A DNA stretch of 64,000 bases from Halomonas zincidurans B6 (GCF_000731955.1 NZ_JNCK01000001.1:930001-994000); one strand, 5' to 3'; positions 1 to 8,934 are shown, counted from the first letter of the stretch. Made by a program: numbers and translations. The notes: a model not told the origin generated them from the letters alone.

Positions 1-1020
1 GTGCAGTTGCTGGCCGTTGGAGACGTCGTCGCGAATGCGCAGGATGGCGCGCTCGTAGACGTAGTTGCCGGTCGCCCCGGAGGCGGTCTCCAGCGACTCG
101 ACCAGCGGCACGCCGGCCGAGAAGGTGGTCGACAGGGTGCGCGAATAGCGCGCCACCGCCGACTTGTCGAGGATGTCGCCGATCACCGGCAGCTTGAGCG
201 CGAGCTTGTGAACCCGATAGGCGAACGCCGGCGAGCGCCTGGTGCCCTGGACGAGAGCGACGATCGCCGCGGCGACGACCGCCAGCCCGGGCAGCCAATA
301 GGCCTGGGCGAATTCCGAAAGCGTGATGGTCATGCGCGTCATCGCCGGCAGTTCGGCGCCGAAGCCGGCGAACAGGCTTTCGAACTGGGGCACCACCTTG
401 ACCAGCAGCAGCGCGGTGACGCCGACGCCCACCGCGAGCACCGCAACCGGGTAGTACAGCGCCTTGCGTACCCGCGACTTGAGCGATTCGACCTTTTCCT
501 TGTAGCTCGCCACCCGTTCGAGCATGCGATCCAGCGCGCCGGACTGCTCGCCGGCGTCGACCATGTTGACGAACAGCCGGTCGAAGTGGCGCGGGTGCTG
601 GCGTAGCGCGTCGGAGAAACTCGAGCCGGCGGCCACCTCGTCGGCGAGCTTCTGCACCAGGTTGCGCATCGCCGGGTTCTTGAGGCTCTCGGTGACCACG
701 TTGAAGGCCTGCAGCACCGGCACGCCGGCGCGGATCATGGTCGCCATCTGGCGCGAGAACAGCATCACGTCGCGGGCCTTGATGCGCCCGCCGCCGCCGA
801 ACAGGCTGCTCTTCTTGCGGATGCTCGAGACGATCACGCCCTGCTTGGCGAGCTCGCGTTCGACCTCGCCGCGGATGGCCGCGACGATCTCGCCGTCGAC
901 CACCTGGCCGCGGCTGTTCTTGCCCTTCCAGCGCCAGCGGTAGAGCTGGGTCTTTTCGCGGCCGTCGCGCGCCTTGCGGGACTGCGGACGCCTGGCGGCG
1001 GTGCTTTGCGTAGTAGCCAT
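1..1020 (-). CDS. pilC: Type IV pilus inner-membrane platform protein PilC (3' end outside window)
   Basis: Encodes the first 340 residues of a GspF/PilC-family polytopic membrane protein, the platform on which the PilB ATPase acts during pilus assembly. The ATG at 1020 follows an AGGGA ribosome site. A basic N-terminus (about 30 residues) leads into the cytoplasmic GspF domain with the typical run ending MIRAGVPVLQAF. A first membrane segment lies around residues 210-235 (ALYYPVAVLAVGVGVTALLLV), followed by the second GspF domain, which runs off the window at base 1. The family is normally about 400 residues, so some 65 are missing because of the window edge. It lies 94 bp downstream of pilB on the same strand; the gap holds a perfect 18-base palindrome at 1070-1087. 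Confidence 0.93.
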   Translation of the reverse strand, partial: MATTQSTAARRPQSRKARDGREKTQLYRWRWKGKNSRGQVVDGEIVAAIRGEVERELAKQGVIVSSIRKKSSLFGGGGRIKARDVMLFSRQMATMIRAGVPVLQAFNVVTESLKNPAMRNLVQKLADEVAAGSSFSDALRQHPRHFDRLFVNMVDAGEQSGALDRMLERVASYKEKVESLKSRVRKALYYPVAVLAVGVGVTALLLVKVVPQFESLFAGFGAELPAMTRMTITLSEFAQAYWLPGLAVVAAAIVALVQGTRRSPAFAYRVHKLALKLPVIGDILDKSAVARYSRTLSTTFSAGVPLVESLETASGATGNYVYERAILRIRDDVSNGQQLH

Positions 1021-1114
1021 TGTCGGTTCCCTGCGCCGATGCCGGCGCCCGTGCGTTTATTGGTTTATCGACCGCGCCGGCGCGGTCTTGATAGGCGCCC
1101 TCTGCGGGGGCGCT

Positions 1115-2917
1115 TCAGTCCTTGGTGACGCGGTTGACCTCCTCGAGGCTGGTCAGGCCTTCGAGAACCTTCTGCAGGCCGCTGCGACGCAGGTCGGGGT
1201 AGCCCTCCCGGCGAGCGGCCTCGTCGATGTCCATGGCGTTGGCTTCCTGCATGATCAGCCGGCCGATCCTGGCGCGAATCGGCACCACTTCGTAGATGCC
1301 CAGCCGGCCCTGATAGCCCAGCGTGCATTGATTGCAGCCCACCGACTGATAGATCGTCGCGCCGGTCAGTTCGTCGTCGCTGAAGCCTTCCTCGTGCAGC
1401 GCCTGGCGGGGGATGTCGGCGGGCTTCTTGCAGTGGCTGCACAGCTTGCGGACCAGCCGCTGGGCGATGATCAGCGACACCGAGCTTGCGATGTTGAACG
1501 GCGCGATGCCCATGTTGCGTAGCCGGGCCAGGGTTTCCGCCGCCGAATTGGTGTGCAGCGTGGAGAGCACCAGGTGGCCGGTCTGCGAGGCCTTGACGGC
1601 GATCTCGGCGGTTTCCAGGTCGCGGATCTCGCCGACCATCACCACGTCGGGGTCCTGGCGCAGGAAGGCGCGCAGCGCCGCGGCGAAGTCCAGGCCGATC
1701 TTGGGCAGCACGTTGACCTGGTTGATGCCCGGCATCTTGATCTCCACCGGGTCTTCGGCGGTGGCGATGTTGCGCTCGTCGGTATTGAGGATGTTGAGCC
1801 CGGTGTACAGCGTCACCGTCTTGCCGCTGCCGGTGGGGCCGGTGACCAGGATCATGCCCTGCGGCTGGCCGAGGGCCGTCTCGTAGATCGCCTTCTGGGT
1901 CGGCGTGAAGCCCAGCGCGTCGATCCCCAGCTTGGCCGAGGCCGAATCGAGGATACGCAGCACGATCTTCTCGCCGTAGACGGTGGGCAGCGAGTTGACG
2001 CGGAAGTCGATCGAACGGCTCCTGGAGAGCTTGAGCTTGATCGCGCCGTCCTGCGGCAGGCGGCGCTCGGAAATGTCCAGCCGCGCCATCACCTTGAGGC
2101 GCGCGGCGATGCGCGTGCGCATGTTGAACGGCGGCCGGGCGATCTCGAGCAGAATGCCGTCGATGCGCAGGCGAATCCGGTAGCTGGTCTCGTAGGGCTC
2201 GAAGTGGATGTCCGAGGCGCCGCGGCGAATCGCGTCGAGCAGGATCTTGTTGACGTACTTGACCACCGGCGCGTCGTCGCTCGAGGCGCTGATATTGGGG
2301 CCTTCGTCCTCTGCGTCCTGCTCGGAGCCGACGCTGCCGTACTCCAGCCCGTCGAGGCCTTCCTCCTCGTCGAGCGCCTCGAGCATGTTGTCGGCGTCGG
2401 CCTGGGCCAGGTAGCGCTCCACCGCCGGCTCGAGCTGGTCGATCGACGCCAGCACGCCCTCGACCGATAGCCCGGTGGCGAACTGCAACTCGTCGAGCGT
2501 CGCCAGCGACGACGGGTAGGGCACCGCCACCGTCAGCCGGTGGCCGACGCGAATCAGCGGCAGGATGCCGTGGCGACGCAGCACCTGGTCGGGCATGTCG
2601 CGGTGCGGCGGCAATATCTCCTTGCGCAGCGCGTCGAGATCGACGATCGGCAGGCCGTATTCGTGGGCCGCCGCCTGAGTCGCTTCGCGGGCCGTCACCA
2701 GGCCGCTGTCGATGACGTGCTTTAACAGCGAGGTTTCCTGGCGGCTGGCCTGCTGCTCGGCCTGATGAAGCGTCGCCGCGTCGACCAGCCCCTCGGCGAG
2801 CAGCCGCCGCGACAGGCCGCGCAGCCCGTCGCCGGCGGCATTCTGCGAGACCCTTGCCAGCGGTGAATGATCGCCGGCCTCTGGGCCGGTTGCGTGAGAA
2901 GGCTGGTAGGAGGACAT
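1115..2917 (-). CDS. pilB: Type IV pilus assembly ATPase PilB
   Basis: Hexameric cytoplasmic ATPase that powers pilus extension. The 600-residue product has an N-terminal MshEN/GspE-N region (about 30-170), an acidic linker (about 175-210) and a GspE-type ATPase core. Walker A is GPTGSGKT at 360-367, Walker B DVVMVGE at 424-430, and the His box lies around 446-456 (TGHLVLSTLHT). A zinc-binding tetracysteine is formed by C493, C496, C528 and C531, as in extension ATPases. Length and motifs fit PilB rather than the retraction ATPase PilT. It is divergent from pilA and upstream of pilC, a common arrangement in pseudomonads and halomonads. Confidence 0.95.
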   Translation of the reverse strand: MSSYQPSHATGPEAGDHSPLARVSQNAAGDGLRGLSRRLLAEGLVDAATLHQAEQQASRQETSLLKHVIDSGLVTAREATQAAAHEYGLPIVDLDALRKEILPPHRDMPDQVLRRHGILPLIRVGHRLTVAVPYPSSLATLDELQFATGLSVEGVLASIDQLEPAVERYLAQADADNMLEALDEEEGLDGLEYGSVGSEQDAEDEGPNISASSDDAPVVKYVNKILLDAIRRGASDIHFEPYETSYRIRLRIDGILLEIARPPFNMRTRIAARLKVMARLDISERRLPQDGAIKLKLSRSRSIDFRVNSLPTVYGEKIVLRILDSASAKLGIDALGFTPTQKAIYETALGQPQGMILVTGPTGSGKTVTLYTGLNILNTDERNIATAEDPVEIKMPGINQVNVLPKIGLDFAAALRAFLRQDPDVVMVGEIRDLETAEIAVKASQTGHLVLSTLHTNSAAETLARLRNMGIAPFNIASSVSLIIAQRLVRKLCSHCKKPADIPRQALHEEGFSDDELTGATIYQSVGCNQCTLGYQGRLGIYEVVPIRARIGRLIMQEANAMDIDEAARREGYPDLRRSGLQKVLEGLTSLEEVNRVTKD

Positions 2918-3216
2918 GGCTGGATCGTCGGCCTCGTTGGAGCGTGCGCTCGGCAGAAAGAAGCAGGAAAAAGCGAGCGGCGGTATGGGCCGCCTGATGG
3001 TTCTACCTTACCTCAAACCGGCGTTTGACGCGCAATAACCCGCGAAAGCCGGCGCTATTCGAGCCTTGGCCTTTTCGGGCGGCGCGTATGCTGGGCAACA
3101 CGGGCGGATACGTGGCCGATAGGCTCAAGCAAACAGGCTTTCAGCCGATAGCTAGCGTTGAAACGACCGCCTCATGCATCTGCATGACCCATGTGATAGC
3201 GTCCCGATGACGTGAC

Positions 3217-3225
3217 TGGTATACA
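3217..3225 (+). promoter_or_regulatory. Putative extended -10 promoter of pilA
   Basis: The 373-bp gap between divergent pilB and pilA contains no credible gene. TGG followed by TATACA fits an extended -10 element, placing a start near 3232 and a leader of about 59 nt before pilA, whose ATG has a GGGGAG ribosome site. No convincing -35 was found. I also found no good sigma-54 -24/-12 element, although many pilA genes use PilR and sigma-54. An imperfect dyad (ATGCATCTGCAT) lies at about 3174-3185. Confidence 0.35.
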
Positions 3226-3290
3226 GACATGGCGGTACTCGGGGAACGTTCAAGTAAAAGCAGGAAAGGCTTCGAAGGGGAGCACCAAGA

Positions 3291-3773
3291 ATGAACCAGG
3301 AAAAATTTCAGGCGGCGCGCCGTCAGGGCGGTTTTACCCTGATTGAGCTGATGATCGTGGTGGCGATTGTGGGGATTCTCGCGGCGATCGCGATCCCTAA
3401 GTATCAAGACTATACGACAAGGGCGAGGGTGACCGAAGCTTTAAACTTTGCTGCTGCAGCTAAAACAGCTATTTCTGAATATTATATCTCTCAAGGTGTC
3501 ATGCCCGCTACCGCTGATGAGGCGGGCATCGACTTAAAAAAGAATGATTTGAAAACGGAAGTAGTTAAGTCTGTTTCCTATGCCAAAGGAGAAAGTGATG
3601 AGGGGATTATTACTGTAACTGTCAATGAGACAGGTGGCATTGCGAATAACAGCACTTTGCAATTTACAGGTACAGGCAACGAAGGTTCAGTAACTTGGAG
3701 TTGCGAGCCAGGTGCTGCTAAACCAATTGACAACAAATATTTGCCGGCAAACTGTCGAGTCGCAAGTAGCTAA
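3291..3773 (+). CDS. pilA: Type IV major pilin PilA
   Basis: Major subunit of the type IV pilus. The prepilin leader is 14 residues and ends in GG, followed by the class IVa mature start FTLIELMIVV (Phe+1, Glu+5), which is the PilD cleavage and methylation site. The hydrophobic alpha-1 helix continues to the conserved AIAIPKYQDYTTRARVTEA. Two cysteines near the C-terminus (in SCEPG and ANCRV) would close the D-region disulfide loop. Length 160 residues is typical. The first 45 codons match the GC-rich neighbourhood, but the rest is clearly AT-richer with different codon choice, as expected of a diversifying pilin exchanged by recombination. A strong terminator follows directly. Confidence 0.96.
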   Translation: MNQEKFQAARRQGGFTLIELMIVVAIVGILAAIAIPKYQDYTTRARVTEALNFAAAAKTAISEYYISQGVMPATADEAGIDLKKNDLKTEVVKSVSYAKGESDEGIITVTVNETGGIANNSTLQFTGTGNEGSVTWSCEPGAAKPIDNKYLPANCRVASS

Positions 3774-3785
3774 AATAAAGAGAAG

Positions 3786-3819
3786 TAAAAAGAGACCAAG
3801 CAACTTGGTCTCTTTTTTT
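3786..3819. terminator. Bidirectional intrinsic terminator between pilA and a convergent gene
   Basis: A perfect 10-bp stem, AGAGACCAAG (3791-3800) with CTTGGTCTCT (3804-3813), encloses a 3-nt loop. An A run precedes it and a T run follows, so both convergent transcripts end in a U tract. Confidence 0.93.
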
Positions 3820-3821
3820 AT

Positions 3822-4103
3822 TTAATACAGCGCCTGCTCTTCCCCCACCACTTCCTTCAATAACTCCAGATACAGCCGATCGGCTTCGGAAAATTCCGCC
3901 GGATCGTCGGAAATATGCACGCTGGTGGTGTCAGAAATCTCGTTGGCGATACGCGTCATCACTTCGCGGTCGTTGCCTTGCCCCAAGTGCTTGCGGGCGA
4001 CGGTCAACGACTGTTCGAGTATCTGCGGGTCCTGCAACAGCTTCTTGATAAAGGCGCGCAGTTCGTTGATCACGCGCGCTTTCTGCATTTCCGAGCTGGC
4101 CAT
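3822..4103 (-). CDS. Conserved-looking small protein of unknown function
   Basis: A 93-residue soluble, acidic protein with no signal peptide or membrane segment. I chose the ATG at 4103 because GGAGAG lies just upstream; a longer frame to 4247 has a low-complexity start and no ribosome site. The sequence is largely helical and charged (MASSEMQKARVINELRAF at the start, then SEADRLYLELLKEVV near the end). I do not recognise a family. It ends at the terminator shared with pilA and is probably monocistronic. Confidence 0.72.
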   Translation of the reverse strand: MASSEMQKARVINELRAFIKKLLQDPQILEQSLTVARKHLGQGNDREVMTRIANEISDTTSVHISDDPAEFSEADRLYLELLKEVVGEEQALY

Positions 4104-4392
4104 GGTCTGCCTCTCCACCGTTTGATGACTGCGATGTGACTGGCTGAAACAGCATGCCGCGAACGATAGCATGGCCGCACCGCGCGCGTCAGCGCTCTCG
4201 GTCGTGGGGTGATGATAGGGCGAGCATTCTCGGCGAACGCGCCTCATTTGTCGGTAGAACTACCTTGTCGGCAGAAAAAGCCGTGCCAAGCTTACTGTAA
4301 GTTTTTGTTACCCGGCTGCGCGGACTGGCTTACACTTTTCATAAGGCCACATGCAGGCCTCGGTCAACGAGCCGGATACCTAGAGGATAGCC

Positions 4393-4734
4393 ATGTTCGT
4401 CAAGCGAAATGCCAAGGGTGAGATTGAACTGGTCAGCCGGCACCTGTCGCCGGACTGCACCGAGTACCTGGCCGCCGATGCCAAGGACTGGCGTGCGTTC
4501 CTGGTCGAGGAGGGCGGCGCTCAGATGCAGTGGCACGAATCCGACCAGCAATTCATCCGCGTGCTCGAGGATCTGATCGAGGCGCTGATCGAAAGCGGCA
4601 CGCTGGATATCGCCAAGCTGCCCGAGGCGGCGCGCAGCAAGCTGGCCGACCGGCGACTGATGCGTTATCAGCAGCAGGTCGACAAGGCGCAGATCGAGCT
4701 GCGCTATTGTGAAAACCAGCATGAAGAGCATTGA
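4393..4734 (+). CDS. Hypothetical protein (113 aa)
   Basis: A small soluble protein with no transmembrane segment. The start is ATG at 4393 with GAGGATAG just upstream. It resembles, from memory, short pseudomonad and halomonad proteins sometimes mislabelled tryptophan synthase beta-like: an N-terminal strand (MFVKRNAKGEIELVSR), a central VLEDLIEALIESG helix, and a C-terminal basic helix rich in Gln. There are no catalytic motifs, so no function is assigned. The next gene, a Trk transporter, begins 132 bp later on the same strand and may be cotranscribed. Confidence 0.75.
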   Translation: MFVKRNAKGEIELVSRHLSPDCTEYLAADAKDWRAFLVEEGGAQMQWHESDQQFIRVLEDLIEALIESGTLDIAKLPEAARSKLADRRLMRYQQQVDKAQIELRYCENQHEEH

Positions 4735-4866
4735 AGCCAGTCCGAAGAGCACTGAAGCTAGTCCGACCGCCGGCCCGCGAACAGGAGAAATTGCGCTATA
4801 GTTGCGGCCCGTTGCCGGATACCAAGGTCGGTAACGCAAGGCCGAAAACGCAAGGGAACGATTTCA

Positions 4867-6345
4867 ATGGCTTCGATTGCAGTGCCGCGCCTGGTGTCAG
4901 CGCGCTGGGCGCCGGTGCTCAAGGTGCTGGCCATGCTCTGGCTGGTACTGGCCGCCTTCATGGTGGTGCCGTGGCTGGTGCTGATTGCCGAGCGCGATGG
5001 CGATGCGCGGGCCTTCGCACTGTCGCTGGCGATCGTGATGGGCGCGGTGGCGGTCGCGCTGCTGTTGACCTGGCGTGTCGAGATCGAGCTCAGGCCGCGT
5101 CAGATGTTCGTGCTGACCACGCTGAGCTGGGTGACGGTCAGTGGCTTCGCCAGTCTGCCGTTGATTCTCGGCGCGCCGCAACTGTCGCTCGCCGATGCGG
5201 TCTTCGAGTCGGTCTCGGCGATCACCACCACCGGTTCGACGGTGCTGGTGGGCATCGAGCGGCTGTCCGACGGGCTCAAGCTATGGCGCGGCATGATGCA
5301 GTGGCTGGGCGGTGTCGGCATCATCGTCATGGCGATCGCCATCCTGCCGTTTCTCAAGGTCGGCGGCATGCGGCTGTTCCACACCGAATCCTCGGACTGG
5401 TCGGACAAGGTGATGCCGCGCACCGGCGGCATCGCCAAGGCGACCATGACGGTGTACGTGGGCCTGACCGGGCTGGCGGTCATCAGCTACTGGCTGGCGG
5501 GCATGCTGCCGCTGGATGCGGTGGTGCTGGGCATGACCTCGCTGTCCACCGGCGGCTTTGCCAACTCCGATGCCTCGTTCGGCGCTTATGCCGAGAAGCC
5601 GCTGCTGCTGTGGCTGGGGTCGTTGTTCATGCTCAGCGGTGCGCTGCCGTTCGTGCTGTATATCCGCAGCATGCGCGGCGCGCCTTCGGCATTGTGGTGC
5701 GACCAGCAGGTGCGCGGCATGCTGATGTTGCTGGCGCTGGCGATCGTCATGCTGACGACCTATCGCGTCATGAGCGGCACGCCGGCCTTCGAGGCGCTGA
5801 CCCAGGTGGCCTTCAACGTGATCTCGGTGGTCACCACCACCGGTTACGCCGCGGACGATTACACCCTCTGGGGTGGGCTGGCGATCGTGGCGTTCTTCTA
5901 TCTGACCTTCGTCGGCGGCTGCAGCGGGTCGACCAGCGGCGGGATGAAGATATTCCGTTTCCAGATCGCGCTGCTGATGCTGCGCAACCAGCTGCGCTTT
6001 CTGATTCACGGCAACGGGGTGTTCGCCCAGCGCTACAACGCCAGCCTGCTCAGCGACGAGATCGTGCGCGGGGTGGTGGCGTTTTCGTTCTTCTTCTTTC
6101 TGACCGTGGCGGCATTGGCGCTGGCGCTGGCGGCGCTGGGGCTCGATCTGGTCACCGCGCTGTCCGGCGCGGCCACTGCGGTGGCCAACGTCGGTCCGGG
6201 GCTGGGCGACGTGATCGGCCCGGCCGGCAACTTCTCGAGCCTGCCCGATGCCGCCAAGTGGCTGCTCAGCGTGGGCATGCTGATGGGCCGGCTGGAGATC
6301 TTGACGGTGTTAGTGCTGCTGACGCCGATGTTCTGGCGGAAATGA
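4867..6345 (+). CDS. trkH: Trk-type potassium uptake membrane protein (TrkH/TrkI family)
   Basis: Potassium-translocating subunit of a Trk system, which normally works with cytoplasmic TrkA and serves osmotic adaptation. The 492-residue product has about ten hydrophobic segments and four pore loops with the family selectivity signatures: TTTG (120-123), STGG (227-230), TTTG (323-326) and VANVGPG (439-445). GGCSGSTSGG (351-359) is the conserved intramembrane loop before the M3 region. Halomonads carry two paralogues, TrkH and TrkI, and I cannot tell which this is without an alignment. No trkA is next to it. The ATG at 4867 is preceded by AAGGGAACG. Confidence 0.93.
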   Translation: MASIAVPRLVSARWAPVLKVLAMLWLVLAAFMVVPWLVLIAERDGDARAFALSLAIVMGAVAVALLLTWRVEIELRPRQMFVLTTLSWVTVSGFASLPLILGAPQLSLADAVFESVSAITTTGSTVLVGIERLSDGLKLWRGMMQWLGGVGIIVMAIAILPFLKVGGMRLFHTESSDWSDKVMPRTGGIAKATMTVYVGLTGLAVISYWLAGMLPLDAVVLGMTSLSTGGFANSDASFGAYAEKPLLLWLGSLFMLSGALPFVLYIRSMRGAPSALWCDQQVRGMLMLLALAIVMLTTYRVMSGTPAFEALTQVAFNVISVVTTTGYAADDYTLWGGLAIVAFFYLTFVGGCSGSTSGGMKIFRFQIALLMLRNQLRFLIHGNGVFAQRYNASLLSDEIVRGVVAFSFFFFLTVAALALALAALGLDLVTALSGAATAVANVGPGLGDVIGPAGNFSSLPDAAKWLLSVGMLMGRLEILTVLVLLTPMFWRK

Positions 6346-6376
6346 GTGGTAGGGAGGCGAACTCGGAGTAACCATC

Positions 6377-6490
6377 ATCGGGACTGAAGTCCCTCCCACC
6401 AGGCCCCTGCCACCTGGGTTAGTTTCGTGGGAGGGAATTTATTCCCGATCGAAGTGGCTGCAACCATCGGGACTAAAGTCCCTCCCACCA
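6377..6490. repeat. REP-like palindromic repeat cluster, three copies
   Basis: Three copies of a 23-25 bp palindromic unit: 6377-6401 (ATCGGGACTGAAGTCCCTCC and following), 6427-6449 (inverted) and 6466-6490 (direct). GGGACT/AGTCCC is the internal dyad. Two direct copies flank one inverted copy in the gap between the convergent Trk and acyltransferase genes, typical of REP/BIME sequences that fold in RNA and protect 3' ends. They may also act as the terminators here; no other terminator was seen. Confidence 0.8.
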
Positions 6491-6521
6491 AACCCTCGCT
6501 CACGCGATTCCCAGCCCGTAG

Positions 6522-7685
6522 CTATTCCTCGCTGATCCGCCCGGCGCGATTGAGAATCGGGTTGGCGTATTGCGCCAGCCACCAGTCGCGCAACTCCTCG
6601 GGTACGCCCGCCAGGCGCGCGGCAAAGCGCGTGCGGTCGGCCTCGGTGACTTCGCTCAAGTCGAGCAGCTCGGGGGCCTGGCCGGTGGCCTCCAGCGCCA
6701 GCTGATGGCTGGGAAAGGTGTGGTAGTTGCCGAGTACCTGACGGTCGATCTCGGCGGCGACCTGCTCTGGGGTCTCGAAGTCGGCGCTGAGCGGCTCGCC
6801 GAAGCTCAACCGGATGCGGCCCTTGGCGCCGGTGATGCCGGCGACGATCGAGCGGATGTCCTCGAACTCGACCTTCTCATAGCGGCCCTGGGTGTGCACG
6901 GCGTGCAGCTCGCGAGCCTTCTGGGTATCGCAGGGATCGTATTCGTAGCTGATCGACACCGGCACCATGCGCAGCTCGCGGATCGCGTCGCCGAGGCTGG
7001 CGCTCTTGTCGTGCTGACGGTGGGCCATGGTCAGCATCTTGATGATCGCCGGGTCGGCGCGGTCAATGCCGTCCTTGGCGCGGCCTTCGCGCTGGGCCAT
7101 CCACACCGGATGGTTGTCCTGGGTGATCGAATGGCGAATGTAGCCGGACAGCGCCTGGTAGGCGGCCAGCATGGCGCGCTTGCCCTTGGCGCTGCGCGGC
7201 ACGATGAAGCTCTTGTTGAGCCGCATCAGGTCGGTGACGAACGGCTTCTGCAGCAGGTTGTCGCCGATCGCGATGCGCACCGTGTCGCGCCCGGCCTGGT
7301 ACAGCGCATAGTTGACGAAGGCCGGGTCGAGGGCGATGTCGCGGTGATTGCCGATGAACAGGTAGCCGCGCTGGGGATCGAGCTTTTCAAGGCCCTCGAC
7401 CTCGAAGGCGTCGGTGCTGGTGGCGAGCATCCGGCGCATGTAATAGGCGATGCTGTTCTGGAAGTCGCGCACGCTTGTCACGCCGCGCATCTGCCGCTGC
7501 AGCTTGTAGCCGGCCAGCGCGCGGGCCAGCCAGGGCGCATGACGCGACAGCCGCGGCAGACGATAGCGGGTGATGGCGTCGAGGAACTCGCGGTCGTGGG
7601 CGAGGCGGTCGAGCACTTCGGGCACTTCCGCGTCGTAATAAGGCCGGATGCTGTCGAAATTATCCGCTGAAGGCTGTTGAGTCAT
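6522..7685 (-). CDS. 1-acyl-sn-glycerol-3-phosphate acyltransferase-like protein
   Basis: A 387-residue PlsC-superfamily acyltransferase, expected to transfer an acyl chain to a phospholipid precursor at the inner membrane. The motif NHRDIALDP (113-121) is the active-site block of this long, non-canonical subfamily. The spacing between H114 and D120 is five residues rather than the classic four, so the canonical HX4D is not strictly met. FIVPRS (about 161-166) fits the substrate-binding block. There is no clear membrane segment. The start overlaps the stop of rdgC by 4 nt, so the two are translationally coupled. The specific substrate cannot be read from sequence. Confidence 0.82.
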   Translation of the reverse strand: MTQQPSADNFDSIRPYYDAEVPEVLDRLAHDREFLDAITRYRLPRLSRHAPWLARALAGYKLQRQMRGVTSVRDFQNSIAYYMRRMLATSTDAFEVEGLEKLDPQRGYLFIGNHRDIALDPAFVNYALYQAGRDTVRIAIGDNLLQKPFVTDLMRLNKSFIVPRSAKGKRAMLAAYQALSGYIRHSITQDNHPVWMAQREGRAKDGIDRADPAIIKMLTMAHRQHDKSASLGDAIRELRMVPVSISYEYDPCDTQKARELHAVHTQGRYEKVEFEDIRSIVAGITGAKGRIRLSFGEPLSADFETPEQVAAEIDRQVLGNYHTFPSHQLALEATGQAPELLDLSEVTEADRTRFAARLAGVPEELRDWWLAQYANPILNRAGRISEE

Positions 7686-8611
7686 GGCGTCGGCGCGGCG
7701 GGGTTGGCTTCGCCACCCAGCCAGTCGATGAGTTGTTCGATGGCGTTGCTGAGTACCTGGGTCATCAGCGCGAAATCGGCTTCCAGGCGCAGCGTCGGGT
7801 CGTCGTCGTCCTCGACCTGGGCGGCTTCGTCGAGCACGGCGTCGGCGAAGCGCAGCGACTTGATCGCCAGGTCGTCGTGAAGCACCAGCGATACCGCTTC
7901 GTCGATGGTCAGCGCCAGTCGCGTGGCCTGACGGCCGGCGGCGAGGACGGTCTGGATCTCTTCGCCGTCAAGATCGACCTGGCGGCCGCGCAGTACGCTT
8001 TCGTCGCCGCTGGTGGCCTTGAGCTCGACCTGGTCGCCGAGTTCGAGGGCGGCGGGGCGATTGTCGGGCTGGGTCAGCCATTCGGTCATCGCGCGGGTCG
8101 GCGTCGTCCTGGTCGCCAGCGGCGTGACCTTGAGGCTGCCCAATGTCTGGCGCAGCAGATCGAGAATGTCCTCGGCGCGCGCACGGCTCGAGGCATTGAC
8201 GCCGATCAACTGGCGCTGGGTGTCCCACCACAGATCGAAGCGCTGGGTGCGCACGAAGGCGCGGGGCAGGAACTCTTCATAGACCTGTTCCTTGAGCGCC
8301 TGCTTTTCCTGGCGACGCAGCGGCCGGCCCTCGTGGGCTTCCTGCTCGGCGGCGCGGGAGTCGACTTCCTCGCGGACCACCGAGGCCGGCAGCAGACGCT
8401 CCTGACGCAACGCCGACAGCAGGCGGTGGCCGTGAAGCTCGTGCTGCAACTGCACGCCGGCGCGTCCCGCCGGGGCGCTCCAGCCCAACCGCCGGGCTTC
8501 GCTGCCACCCAGCGGGCGAAAAGCCTGGGCGTCGAGCGCAGTCGTCATCTCGTCGCTGGTCAGCGGCGGGGCGTCATGCACGCGATAGAGGTGCAAGTGC
8601 TTGAACCACAT
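7682..8611 (-). CDS. rdgC: Recombination-associated protein RdgC
   Basis: Ring-shaped DNA-binding protein associated with the nucleoid, which modulates RecA-dependent recombination. The product begins with the family hallmark MWFKHLHLYRVHD and is 309 residues, matching the family length of about 300. The ATG at 8611 is preceded by GGAACGACACC; an upstream extension to 8680 lacks family similarity and was rejected. Family blocks visible include the region around RFDLWWDTQRQL and the C-terminal FADAVLDEA block. It is cotranscribed with the downstream acyltransferase gene through a 4-nt overlap. Confidence 0.95.
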   Translation of the reverse strand: MWFKHLHLYRVHDAPPLTSDEMTTALDAQAFRPLGGSEARRLGWSAPAGRAGVQLQHELHGHRLLSALRQERLLPASVVREEVDSRAAEQEAHEGRPLRRQEKQALKEQVYEEFLPRAFVRTQRFDLWWDTQRQLIGVNASSRARAEDILDLLRQTLGSLKVTPLATRTTPTRAMTEWLTQPDNRPAALELGDQVELKATSGDESVLRGRQVDLDGEEIQTVLAAGRQATRLALTIDEAVSLVLHDDLAIKSLRFADAVLDEAAQVEDDDDPTLRLEADFALMTQVLSNAIEQLIDWLGGEANPAAPTP

Positions 8612-8792
8612 GGTGTCGTTCCGTTGCAAAAGGGGCACATTATGGCCAATCGTCCCGCCGGGTGCCATAGCTCGAGCCACTTCGTTGGCTCGTCCATTTG
8701 CTCAAGATCAGTTTAAAACTCTCGTTTGATAGCCAGCCGGGGGCTGGTTAGAATCGAGACGGCCCCAAGCTCATCGCCATTCTCTTATCTCA

Positions 8793-8934
8793 GGAAACGC
8801 TGAATAAATAGGCGAGCGGAGTGAAGCGCAAGGCGTACGGAGCACAGGAACCGGAGCATATGGGTTATATGTGAGGATTCCGCGCACCGCACAACGCAGC
8901 GATTCGCCCGCGCAGACATTTATGCAGTTTTTCC
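8793..8934. repeat. MITE-like element with imperfect terminal inverted repeats
   Basis: The 344-bp gap between rdgC and the thioesterase gene has no gene but carries a 142-bp element. Its 17-bp ends (GGAAACGCTGAATAAAT at 8793 and, inverted, GGAAAAACTGCATAAAT at 8918-8934) match at 14 of 17 positions. The interior is GC-rich and partly self-complementary and contains no coding sequence. Size and ends fit a miniature inverted-repeat element or a large intergenic palindromic repeat. No clean target duplication was seen. Confidence 0.6.

Noticed and set aside
3100..3290. A sigma-54 promoter for pilA
   Set aside because: No GG-N10-GC element with acceptable flanks was found; an extended -10 motif fits better.
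4393..4734. Naming this gene tryptophan synthase beta-like
   Set aside because: No PLP site or any TrpB motif; such names in databases are propagated mislabels.
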